From Anaerolineales bacterium UBA6131 (GTDB lineage Bacteria; Chloroflexota; Anaerolineae; UBA2200), in contig DIVN01000263.1 of NCBI GenBank assembly GCA_002435875.1, forward strand, positions 1-5,648: DNA of 5,648 nucleotides, read 5' to 3'. Below, piece by piece: positions 1 through 5,406 of this stretch. Each line of letters begins with the position of its first letter. Position 1 is the first letter of the stretch. Both the position numbers and the translations under genes were made by a program. The notes beneath the pieces were generated by a model. The model was given only the letters and a program-made list of their open reading frames with translations, was not told the origin of the DNA and searched no databases.

Positions 1-602
1 GCACCCACCTGCCACGCAGCCTGGTGGAGAATCTCGTGCGTTCCGGCGCCCTGGACTGTTTGGGCGGTGAGCGCCGTGACCTGTTGTGGGCCTTGGGAGG
101 GCTGGACTATCAGGAGGAAACACTGGACATCGAAGTGCCGCTCGATGCAGTGACTTTGCCGGCGCTGCGCGACCACGAGCGCCTTGGCTGGGAGTACGAG
201 CTGCTGGGCCTGGCCCCAGGCGAGCACATCATGCAGCTCTACCGCAGCCAGCTGCGCAGGCAAGGCATCTTGAGCAAGGCCGAGCTAGACGAGAGGAAGG
301 ATGGCGAGACAGTACGCGTCGCCGGCTGGATGGTCATCCGCCAGCGTCCGCCCACCGCCAAGGGGCACGTCTTTATCACCTTGGAGGACGAGGAGGGCCT
401 GATCAACCTCATCGTACGCCCCTACATCTATGAAAGCTACAAAGAGGTGCTGCGCAACGCGCCTCTGCTGTGGGTCGAGGGGCGTCTGCAGCGCGAAGGG
501 GCCGCGAGCAGCGTGCTGGTTTGGCGGGCGGGGTCTTTGTTGGCGAGACGCGGAGAGGCTGCCCCACCCGCTGCCAGACCACACGGCAGAGGAAGGCGCT
601 AG
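1..602 (+). CDS. dnaE2: Error-prone DNA polymerase, DnaE2/ImuC type, C-terminal end (5' part outside window)
   Basis: The reading frame is open from the left edge (first full codon at base 3) to a TAG at 600-602, giving 199 residues of the C-terminus of a bacterial C-family replicative or translesion polymerase alpha subunit. The first ~25 residues (LPRSLVENLVRSGALDCLGG, then RRDLLWALG) look like the helix-hairpin-helix region of this family. Residues ~104-175 form the OB-fold: VRVAGWMVIRQRPPTAKG, then FITLEDEEG and WVEGRLQREG. The RQRP-TAKG-F-TLEDE-G signature is the form found in DnaE2/ImuC error-prone polymerases rather than in classical DnaE1, whose OB-fold usually reads RR...TKKG. These enzymes act in SOS-induced translesion synthesis, usually with ImuA/ImuB, which are not visible here. 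The last ~18 residues are a low-complexity R/A/P tail. The GTG at base 24 is an internal Val codon, not a start. The gene converges on the GH3-family gene downstream. Some lineages use DnaE-type paralogues with similar OB-folds, so the exact subtype is less certain than the family. Confidence 0.85.
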   Translation, partial: THLPRSLVENLVRSGALDCLGGERRDLLWALGGLDYQEETLDIEVPLDAVTLPALRDHERLGWEYELLGLAPGEHIMQLYRSQLRRQGILSKAELDERKDGETVRVAGWMVIRQRPPTAKGHVFITLEDEEGLINLIVRPYIYESYKEVLRNAPLLWVEGRLQREGAASSVLVWRAGSLLARRGEAAPPAARPHGRGRR

Positions 603-612
603 ACAGTGGCCA

Positions 613-634
613 TGGCCGGCTATCCTGCCGGCCA
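613..634. terminator. Hairpin between convergent genes, possible bidirectional terminator
   Basis: TGGCCGGC (613-620) and GCCGGCCA (627-634) form a perfect 8-bp stem with a 6-nt loop, TATCCT. It sits in the 63-nt gap between the stop of the polymerase gene (602) and the stop of the convergent GH3-family gene (666). Neither side has a T-run, so it is not a classical intrinsic terminator. It could still act as a bidirectional transcription barrier or protect mRNA 3' ends. Confidence 0.45.
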
Positions 635-665
635 CCGCGCAGTCCCTGCGATGTCAACAGCCGCG

Positions 666-1814
666 CTACAGGCCTCCCAGGTCAAGCCGCGCCAATTTGT
701 CCCACAGATACGTGACGACCGTCCACCGCTCGTCACGTCCAATGCAGCGGAAGTACGGCGGCTGGAAGGCCAGGATGAGATCCCCGATCTTGTAGCGCGG
801 CAGTATCGGCGTCGAGACCACCAGACTGCCACGCTCGCCCGGCTTCATCTCGTGCAGCAGGATCAGACCGCGGCTGGTCTCCACCTCAAAGAGGAAGAGG
901 TCATAGTTGGGCACCCAGGCCCTGCGCTCATCCATCTGCTGGCCGAACATGCCCTCTGTCGCACCGTAGATCTCATAGATCGCCGCTGGGCCGTACAGGG
1001 CTTGCAGCCCGGGTACATAACGTGTGTTAATACCAGCCACGCTGCCCAGGGTCATCAGACGCACCTTCCAGAGATCCTTCGGATAGACATGGTGTGCCTT
1101 GTGCAGGTAACGGCCAAAGTCGAGCGCGGTTGGCGCCACTCCACCCACCAGCGTTACGTTCTCGGTTTGACAGCGCTCGTAAGCAAGCTCAAAGCGCCGC
1201 TCCCAATCGCGCAGGGTCTTGCCTCCGCCCAGGGCATCGATCTCGTCCTGGACTGGCAGCGAGCGCAGGGGCGTTCCTCTGGATACGTGCTTCACGTAGA
1301 TGCCCGAGCTGTACCCGTACTCCACCTCGCGGTCGCCCATGCGCACGGTGCCAACCACAGAGGGGAAGTTGAGGTTCAGGTTGACGCCCTGAAAGATGTC
1401 GAGGGCCTGGTGGCGCAAGGCATAGTTGATCAGGGCGCGCCCCGCGCTCACGCGCATCTTGAGCTCGGTGGGCGTCATGGGGATAAACTTGGATTCGCCC
1501 TTGGTGGTGCCGCGCGTGATGGCCCAGCCGATGGGCGGCTCATAGAGCAAGAGGTCGATCTCACCCGCCATGGTGCGCTCAATCAGCGGCTTGATCTCCT
1601 CGTAGGTGATGATCGGAAAAGCCCGGCGATAGTCGTCAAGGCTGGAGATGCTGGCTGCCTGATGCTGTATGCCGTAGCGCGTGTGGGCATAGCCCTTCAG
1701 CAGTTGCCGAAGCACGGCCTGCTGTGCGACCGAGGGATCGGCCAAGGCATCGTACCAGGGCTGCACGAAGCCCAACAACGCTGCCTGCATATCCGCTGCC
1801 CTGGATGGCTGCAT
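666..1814 (-). CDS. GH3-family acyl-adenylating enzyme, C-terminally short (382 aa)
   Basis: This is a member of the GH3 branch of the adenylate-forming (ANL) superfamily, which activates a carboxylic acid with ATP and transfers the acyl group, in plants to an amino acid. The three nucleotide-binding motifs are in order: motif I TRGTTKGESKFIP at residues ~100-112 (phosphate loop), motif II YGATEG at 283-288, and motif III YKIGD at 341-345, followed by FRCIGRDE at ~355-362. The protein ends about 35 residues after motif III. Known GH3 proteins run to roughly 500-600 residues and carry a C-terminal lid domain that closes over the active site; that domain is absent here. No other frame between the stop at 666 and the polymerase gene continues it, so a simple frameshift does not explain the loss. 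The start at 1814 is fixed by a strong Shine-Dalgarno with 7-nt spacing. It is the last gene of the minus-strand unit, 43 nt after the methyltransferase. The acyl substrate and acceptor cannot be read from sequence. It may be a partial-function adenylase, need a partner for the missing domain, or be a decayed gene. Confidence 0.8.
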   Translation of the reverse strand: MQPSRAADMQAALLGFVQPWYDALADPSVAQQAVLRQLLKGYAHTRYGIQHQAASISSLDDYRRAFPIITYEEIKPLIERTMAGEIDLLLYEPPIGWAITRGTTKGESKFIPMTPTELKMRVSAGRALINYALRHQALDIFQGVNLNLNFPSVVGTVRMGDREVEYGYSSGIYVKHVSRGTPLRSLPVQDEIDALGGGKTLRDWERRFELAYERCQTENVTLVGGVAPTALDFGRYLHKAHHVYPKDLWKVRLMTLGSVAGINTRYVPGLQALYGPAAIYEIYGATEGMFGQQMDERRAWVPNYDLFLFEVETSRGLILLHEMKPGERGSLVVSTPILPRYKIGDLILAFQPPYFRCIGRDERWTVVTYLWDKLARLDLGGL

Positions 1815-1821
1815 GTGGAAA

Positions 1822-1829
1822 CCCTCCTT
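1822..1829 (-). promoter_or_regulatory. Strong ribosome binding site of the GH3-family gene
   Basis: On the minus strand this reads AAGGAGGG, nearly the full anti-Shine-Dalgarno complement, 7 nt before the ATG whose first base is at 1814. It decides the start codon. It also suggests that this third gene is translated independently rather than only by coupling to the methyltransferase upstream. Confidence 0.85.
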
Positions 1830-1857
1830 GTTCGCGATTCGGCGAGCCAGCAGGCGC

Positions 1858-2679
1858 CTACTTGCTCACCAGGAAAGCGATCTCACTGGAAAAAGAAAAG
1901 CGCTGCACCTGCCACGGCTGGCCGGCAAGCAGCCGTAAAAAGTGCTGCTCATAGTAGTCCGACATGCCTTTGTTACGCCCTCCCAGGCTGTGCACGGGGA
2001 AGGACACCAGCATGTGTTCGACCCGCAGGCTCTGCAACAGCCGCAAGCCAGCCTGGGGATCGATTTGCTCCAGGCAAGGCAGGCTCTTGAGCAGCAAGGC
2101 GAGTTGGGCATGCTGCGTGGGGGGCGAGAGTGTCACATCCTGGGCAACCGCCGTCCCTGCGATGCCAAGAGCGGCAAAGAAACCGTCCAGGAAGCCAGCC
2201 AGGTCCTCGCAAACATCATAGGCATAGTACTCAGCGTCGTCTGTCAGCGGCATCCAAGGCAGAGCCAAGGGATTCAGGCCACAGGCTACATCGAGCACAC
2301 TGTGCACCTGGCCCAGCGAGGCCAGTGTCGTAGCGTAGAACTCGTCCAGGATGCCAAGCCGTTCGCGCGTCGAAGAGTGTTGGCCCATGACCTGGCGACA
2401 CCAGGCGCGCAGCGCAGCGTGGTCTGCCGCCACCGTCAGCCCGCGCAGCTCGGAGAGAAGGACAGTGTAGTCGGGGCTGCGCAGGACGTACGCCGCGGTC
2501 ACTTGGTGCAGCTTGCGCTTGGTGGCCTTCAGAGCGGCTCTCCAGTCCGGGCGCTTTGCCAGCTCGTTGACGGCAATGTGCTGGACGAGGTCATCGCTGA
2601 TGCAACGGTACTTGGTCGCCTGCTTGACTGCCTCGACCAGGTGCTGCAAAGACTCTGCGTCAGGCGCCGCAGGCGCCAT
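1858..2679 (-). CDS. 16S rRNA (guanine1405-N7)-methyltransferase, Arm/Rmt aminoglycoside-resistance family
   Basis: A 273-residue protein, close to the ~250-280 residues usual for ArmA, RmtB, RmtC and the actinobacterial Sgm/Kgm enzymes. These use S-adenosylmethionine to methylate N7 of G1405 in the 16S rRNA A site of the assembled 30S subunit, blocking gentamicin-, tobramycin- and amikacin-type aminoglycosides. Family landmarks are in order: N-terminal helical rRNA-binding domain with KYRCISDD (~23-30) and KLHQVTAAYV (~56-65); HSSTRERL at 101-108; SAM-binding motif VLDVACGLNPLALPWM at 128-143; an acidic residue in YAYDVCEDL (~152-160); AQDV at 179-182; LLLKSLPCLEQ at ~195-205; and the hallmark SFPVHSLGGRNKGM at 226-239, followed by YY. 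No key element is missing, so the enzyme looks active. The ATG at 2679 is preceded by CAGGAG at 9 nt and lies one base after the stop of the tgt-like gene, implying translational coupling. The frame stays open upstream to 3015, but that part only shadows the tgt-like gene. Absence of transposon sequence nearby suggests a resident gene. Confidence 0.92.
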   Translation of the reverse strand: MAPAAPDAESLQHLVEAVKQATKYRCISDDLVQHIAVNELAKRPDWRAALKATKRKLHQVTAAYVLRSPDYTVLLSELRGLTVAADHAALRAWCRQVMGQHSSTRERLGILDEFYATTLASLGQVHSVLDVACGLNPLALPWMPLTDDAEYYAYDVCEDLAGFLDGFFAALGIAGTAVAQDVTLSPPTQHAQLALLLKSLPCLEQIDPQAGLRLLQSLRVEHMLVSFPVHSLGGRNKGMSDYYEQHFLRLLAGQPWQVQRFSFSSEIAFLVSK

Positions 2680-2680
2680 G

Positions 2681-3841
2681 CTAGAGCGCTCCTGTCGAAC
2701 CAGATGCGCTCGCCAGCGCCAGTTGGCGGAGGCGGGACATGAGCTGAGCCATAAAGCGCAGGTTGTGCATGGTCGCCAGGCGCGCATAGAGCGGGTCCTG
2801 GATGCGGAACAGATGATGCAGGTAGGCCAGCGAGTAATGCGTGCAGGCCGGGCAGTCACAGAAGGCCGAGACCGGCGCAGCCGTGCGCACGTGCTTGGCG
2901 TCGGCGATGTAGAGATAATCGGACCATTGTCCTTGCAGAGAGCTGCTGGCCGGGTCATGCAGCATGACGTAGAGGCGCCCCCGACGCGCATCGCGGGTTG
3001 GCATGATGCTGTCAAAGAGCCGGTAGCCCATACGCGCGCACGTCACCACATTGGCCGGCTGCCCGACGCCCAGTGCATGCATTGGCCAACATGAGGGTAT
3101 CAGCTCGCGGATGTAGGCAATGATATCTGTCAGCAGGTGCCCCTCGGCATCGAGTGGCCATCCGCCCAGGCCAAAGCCGTCGAAGCCAATCTCCAGCAGC
3201 TCTTCCGCGCAGCGCTTGCGCAGCTCGCGCTCGCCGCCACCCTGTACCACAGCAAAGAGCAGGGGCCTTGCCTCCGGCGCCAGCCCACGTTGCGCGACCT
3301 GGCGCTGAAACTCGAGCTTGCACAGACGTGCCCAGGCGATCGTGCGCTTGACCGCCTCCTCCTGCGCAGCCGTAGACTCCTGCACGTCGGTACAATCGTC
3401 CAGGCAGACGCAGACGTCGGCACCGTAGGCTATCTGCAGCTGGATGCTCTTTTGCGGTGTCAGATTCAGGTTATGGGCGTCCTCGCGACGGACGAGCATG
3501 CCCTTGGAGGTAATCTGCCCCCACTTGGGGTTCTGGCGGATAAGCGAATAGACCTGGAAGCCACCCGAGTCCGTGACAATCGGACCGGCCCAGCCAGACA
3601 TCCTGTGCAACCCGCCCAGGGCCTTGATCGTCAACGAGCCGGGCTTTTGCATCAGGTGAAAGACATTCATCTGCAGGGCCTGAATGCCACACTGGCGCAG
3701 ATCCTGAGCATCGACCGCGCGCACGACACCGCGCGTCGCGTCTGGCAGAAACGTCGGCAAGGCCAGCCGCCCGTGGGGAACTGTCAGCCAAGCCGAGCCA
3801 TCTGCGGCGGCGATTGCGTTTTTGCCTGAGCTCTCGTCCAT
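2681..3841 (-). CDS. tgt: tRNA-guanine transglycosylase (Tgt) family protein, divergent substrate pocket
   Basis: A 386-residue TIM-barrel tRNA-ribosyltransferase. The family swaps guanine in RNA for a 7-deazaguanine base (preQ1 or queuine at position 34 of certain tRNAs in typical bacteria). Visible landmarks: IVTDSGGFQVYSL (88-100) with the conserved Asp91; CLDDCTD (146-152), with Asp148 matching the substrate-binding Asp of FDEC in typical Tgt; AVVQGGG (197-203) with Gln200; LFDSIMPTRDARRG (275-288), where Asp277 aligns with the catalytic nucleophile; and a zinc site of Cys328, Cys330, Cys333 (CDCPAC) plus His359 (TMHNL). It differs from canonical Tgt at the pocket loop: GGWPLDAEG (226-234) replaces GGLAVGE, so the incoming base may differ or be oriented differently. 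The start at 3841 is preferred over the longer frame from 3940 because it has Shine-Dalgarno sequence, begins just before the conserved core, and lies downstream of a good promoter. First gene of the minus-strand unit. It may be a true Tgt or a specialised paralogue. Confidence 0.85.
   Translation of the reverse strand: MDESSGKNAIAAADGSAWLTVPHGRLALPTFLPDATRGVVRAVDAQDLRQCGIQALQMNVFHLMQKPGSLTIKALGGLHRMSGWAGPIVTDSGGFQVYSLIRQNPKWGQITSKGMLVRREDAHNLNLTPQKSIQLQIAYGADVCVCLDDCTDVQESTAAQEEAVKRTIAWARLCKLEFQRQVAQRGLAPEARPLLFAVVQGGGERELRKRCAEELLEIGFDGFGLGGWPLDAEGHLLTDIIAYIRELIPSCWPMHALGVGQPANVVTCARMGYRLFDSIMPTRDARRGRLYVMLHDPASSSLQGQWSDYLYIADAKHVRTAAPVSAFCDCPACTHYSLAYLHHLFRIQDPLYARLATMHNLRFMAQLMSRLRQLALASASGSTGAL
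2689..2694 (-). promoter_or_regulatory. Ribosome binding site of the rRNA methyltransferase gene, inside the tgt-like gene
   Basis: CAGGAG on the minus strand, 9 nt before the ATG at 2679, lies within the last codons of the upstream gene. It supports the 273-residue start over longer in-frame extensions and fits coupled translation of the two genes. Confidence 0.65.
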
Positions 3842-3845
3842 GCGG

Positions 3846-3864
3846 CCCTCATCCTGCGAGGATG
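3846..3864 (-). promoter_or_regulatory. Leader inverted repeat overlapping the ribosome binding site of the tgt-like gene
   Basis: Minus-strand CATCCT (3864-3859), a 3-base loop CGC and AGGATG (3855-3850) form a perfect 6-bp dyad. It sits at the predicted transcription start and includes one possible Shine-Dalgarno (AGGA, 10 nt from the ATG). A second one, GAGGG at 3850-3846, is 4 nt from the ATG and only its first base lies in the dyad. The repeat could be an operator over the start site or an mRNA 5' hairpin that tunes initiation. It is short, and function is inferred. Confidence 0.4.
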
Positions 3865-3869
3865 TGTCT

Positions 3870-3898
3870 ATAATGCCACGGATTGGGCAGGCTGGCAA
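3870..3898 (-). promoter_or_regulatory. Candidate sigma-70-type promoter of the tgt-methyltransferase-GH3 unit
   Basis: On the minus strand, TTGCCA (3898-3893; 5 of 6 match to TTGACA) is followed after exactly 17 nt by CATTAT (3875-3870; 4 of 6 match to TATAAT). The -10 is immediately preceded by TGG, an extended -10 (TGn) element. Transcription would begin near 3863, leaving a leader of about 22 nt before the ATG at 3841. This also argues against the longer 3940 start, which would lie upstream of the promoter. Confidence 0.55.
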
Positions 3899-3931
3899 GA
3901 CGTGGCTGGGGCGGCCGATCTTCAGCGCCCT

Positions 3932-3959
3932 TTGTGCCACTGCCGGAAGTGGCTAAACT
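3932..3959 (+). promoter_or_regulatory. Candidate promoter of the first MFS gene
   Basis: TTGTGC (3932-3937) and TAAACT (3954-3959; 4 of 6 match to the -10 consensus) are 16 nt apart, about 50 nt before the GTG at 4012. The -35 is weak (3 of 6), as expected for an activated or tightly controlled promoter. The spacer is almost filled by an inverted repeat. No better pair is evident in the intergenic region. Confidence 0.35.
3936..3953. repeat. Inverted repeat GCCACT-N6-AGTGGC, candidate operator
   Basis: Two perfect 6-base arms (3936-3941 and 3948-3953) flank GCCGGA. The dyad fits between the candidate -35 and -10 of the first MFS gene, the position where a dimeric repressor or MerR-type activator would bind. 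No regulator gene is present in the window. Function is inferred from position. Confidence 0.4.
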
Positions 3960-3966
3960 GTAAGGC

Positions 3967-3980
3967 CTGCCTGCAGGCAG
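3967..3980. repeat. 14-bp perfect palindrome in the leader of the first MFS gene
   Basis: CTGCCTGCAGGCAG is fully self-complementary with no spacer. It begins about 8 nt after the candidate -10 and ends 31 nt before the GTG at 4012, so it would overlap the transcription start. With no loop it is better suited to a DNA-binding dimer than to an RNA hairpin. Its CCTGC-AGG core resembles the dyad at 3850-3864 on the other side of the divergent region. Confidence 0.45.
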
Positions 3981-4011
3981 CGACAAACCACCTCCTTGCG
4001 CCGGAGCCAGC

Positions 4012-5301
4012 GTGAGCACGATTGACTATGAGGCTGAAGAAAACAGCTGCCAGGCGGAAGTGGCACGGCACTTGCACTGGAACATGACCGTCAACGTGTT
4101 GGACGGGGTGTTTGTCCGCTTCGGGATGAGCTTTGCGGCGACGGCGACCATCCTGCCGCTCTATGCGCGGCATTTTACCGACAATGCGGTGCTCATCGGC
4201 CTCATCGCCGCCATCTCGGCGGCCGGCTTTTACCTGCCGCAGCTACCGACTGCCGACTATGTGCGTCGCCAGCCGCTCAAGAAGCGCGTCGCTGTCAACA
4301 TGGGCTTTTTCGCCGAGCGCCTGCCGGTCCTCGTCCTGGCTGCCTCGACGGTTCTGTTCGCCGCGCGTGTCCCCGGGTTGGCCTTGCTCAGCCTGTTCGT
4401 GGCGCTTAGCTGGCAGCACCTTGGCGCCGGTCTGACCGGCGTGGGTTACCTGGAGCTATTGGCCAAGGTGTTCCCCGTGCAGTATCGCGGGCGCCTGCTG
4501 GGCACAGCCAGCTCGGCAGGGGCAGTGACGGGCATGGTCGGCGCAAGCCTGGCGGCAGCCGTTTTGCGCCGCTATCCTTTCCCGACCAACTTTGCCCTGT
4601 GCTTCGCGGTGGCCTCGCTGTTCACGGTGCTCGCTTGGGGCTGGCTGGCTCTGACCCGCGAGCCACCTTTGCACTCGCGGGCTCCCGCAGTGCCATTCAA
4701 CAGGTTTCTGGCACATCTGCCGCAAGTGTTGCGGTCGGATCGCAATTTTGCCCACTACCTTGTGGCGCGAGTCGCCTGCGTGCTGAGCCATATGGGGCTC
4801 GGCTTTTTGACGGTGTATGCCGCAAACCGCTGGGGGCTGGACGATGCCCAGGCCGGGCTGTACGGACTCACCCTGCTCGTCGGGCAGGCAGCGGCCAACC
4901 TGATGCTGGGCTCGCTTGCGGACCGACGTGGGCACAAGCTCGTACTGGAGATCACCCTGGTCCTGGGCATCCTAGCGATGCTCAGCGCTGTGCTGGCTCC
5001 CGCGCCCGTGTGGATCTATGCAATTTTCGCAGCCGTGGGCGCTATGGAGGGTGGGGCCAGGATCTCGGCAATCGCCATCGCCATGGAGTTCTCCTCGCCG
5101 GACGATCGCCCGACCTACCTCGGCCTGGCCAACACCATTCCCGGACTTTTCTCTGCCATCGCACCGGTGATCGGCGGGGCAATCGCTTCTGTGGCCGGGT
5201 ATCGCGCTGCATTCTTGGCCGCCGCCGCCTGCGGGATGGCCGCGCTGGCCCTCATGCGCACCATCGTGCGCGAGCCGCGGCGACAGGCGCGAGCAGACTG
5301 A
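4012..5301 (+). CDS. Major facilitator superfamily (MFS) transporter, 12 predicted helices
   Basis: A 429-residue integral inner-membrane protein, probably a proton-coupled exporter of a small molecule; the substrate is not readable. About 12 hydrophobic segments can be counted, roughly at residues 27-50, 58-80, 92-118, 120-142, 160-185, 192-214, 246-271, 281-302, 309-329, 332-356, 368-395 and 396-418. A hydrophilic linker at ~215-245 separates the two six-helix halves. GSLADRRGHK at 300-309 is a good copy of MFS motif A in the C-terminal half, while the equivalent loop after helix 2 (DYVRRQPLKKR, ~82-92) is degenerate. The ~26-residue N-terminus is acidic and cytoplasmic. The start is GTG at 4012 with GGAG 5 nt before it. 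It is transcribed divergently from the tgt-methyltransferase unit and followed by a close paralogue, so drug or metabolite efflux linked to the resistance methyltransferase is plausible but unproven. Confidence 0.88.
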   Translation: MSTIDYEAEENSCQAEVARHLHWNMTVNVLDGVFVRFGMSFAATATILPLYARHFTDNAVLIGLIAAISAAGFYLPQLPTADYVRRQPLKKRVAVNMGFFAERLPVLVLAASTVLFAARVPGLALLSLFVALSWQHLGAGLTGVGYLELLAKVFPVQYRGRLLGTASSAGAVTGMVGASLAAAVLRRYPFPTNFALCFAVASLFTVLAWGWLALTREPPLHSRAPAVPFNRFLAHLPQVLRSDRNFAHYLVARVACVLSHMGLGFLTVYAANRWGLDDAQAGLYGLTLLVGQAAANLMLGSLADRRGHKLVLEITLVLGILAMLSAVLAPAPVWIYAIFAAVGAMEGGARISAIAIAMEFSSPDDRPTYLGLANTIPGLFSAIAPVIGGAIASVAGYRAAFLAAAACGMAALALMRTIVREPRRQARAD

Positions 5302-5319
5302 GCGTCACAGCAAGCCGAT

Positions 5320-5348
5320 TTGGCGCGAAGGGCGTAGCTGGCTAGACT
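5320..5348 (+). promoter_or_regulatory. Candidate promoter of the second MFS gene
   Basis: TTGGCG (5320-5325; 4 of 6) and TAGACT (5343-5348; 4 of 6) are separated by 17 nt in the 105-nt gap between the two MFS genes. The -10 resembles TAAACT of the first gene. If used, it places the hairpin at 5361-5382 in the leader of the second gene. Both hexamers are imperfect. Confidence 0.3.
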
Positions 5349-5360
5349 AACGGCGGTTGC

Positions 5361-5382
5361 GCGTCGGGCGGTGGCCCGGCGC
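5361..5382 (+). terminator. GC-rich hairpin between the two MFS genes, terminator or leader attenuator
   Basis: GCGTCGGGC (5361-5369) pairs with GCCCGGCGC (5374-5382) in a 9-bp stem with one G-U pair and the loop GGTG. It is followed by ATTCTTGT, a weak T-rich stretch. This resembles an intrinsic terminator for the first MFS gene. It ends only 24 nt before the start of the second, so it may instead limit or regulate read-through. Confidence 0.45.
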
Positions 5383-5406
5383 ATTCTTGTGTGTGGTAGG
5401 CTGCAG

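Noticed and set aside
603..665. Possible continuation of the GH3-family C-terminal domain by frameshift
   Set aside because: The minus-strand frames across this gap show no GH3-like residues, and the gap before the polymerase gene is too short for the missing 150 or so residues.
606..2090. 494-codon open frame on the plus strand
   Set aside because: It lies wholly antisense to the GH3-family gene and the 3' part of the methyltransferase gene, has no recognisable domain, and reflects the codon bias of GC-rich genes on the opposite strand.
1942..2742. 266-codon plus-strand open frame
   Set aside because: It is antisense to the methyltransferase gene, with no ribosome binding site or domain seen.
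2680..3015. 112-residue N-terminal extension of the methyltransferase frame
   Set aside because: This stretch is an out-of-frame reading of the tgt-like gene. The ATG at 2679 has a ribosome binding site and gives the normal family length.
3137..3829. 230-codon plus-strand open frame
   Set aside because: It is the antisense shadow of the tgt-like gene, which carries all the family motifs.
3869..3874. Perfect TATAAT on the plus strand
   Set aside because: No acceptable -35 lies 16-18 nt upstream, and it is far (about 140 nt) from the plus-strand start. The same bases overlap the better-supported minus-strand -10.
3842..3940. 33-residue N-terminal extension of the tgt-like protein
   Set aside because: It has no family similarity, runs through the candidate promoter and dyad, and the start at 3841 has better ribosome binding sequence.
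4599..5345. 248-codon plus-strand frame overlapping the first MFS gene
   Set aside because: It is an alternative frame of the MFS gene with an Arg/Gly/Ala-rich composition typical of out-of-frame GC-rich sequence.
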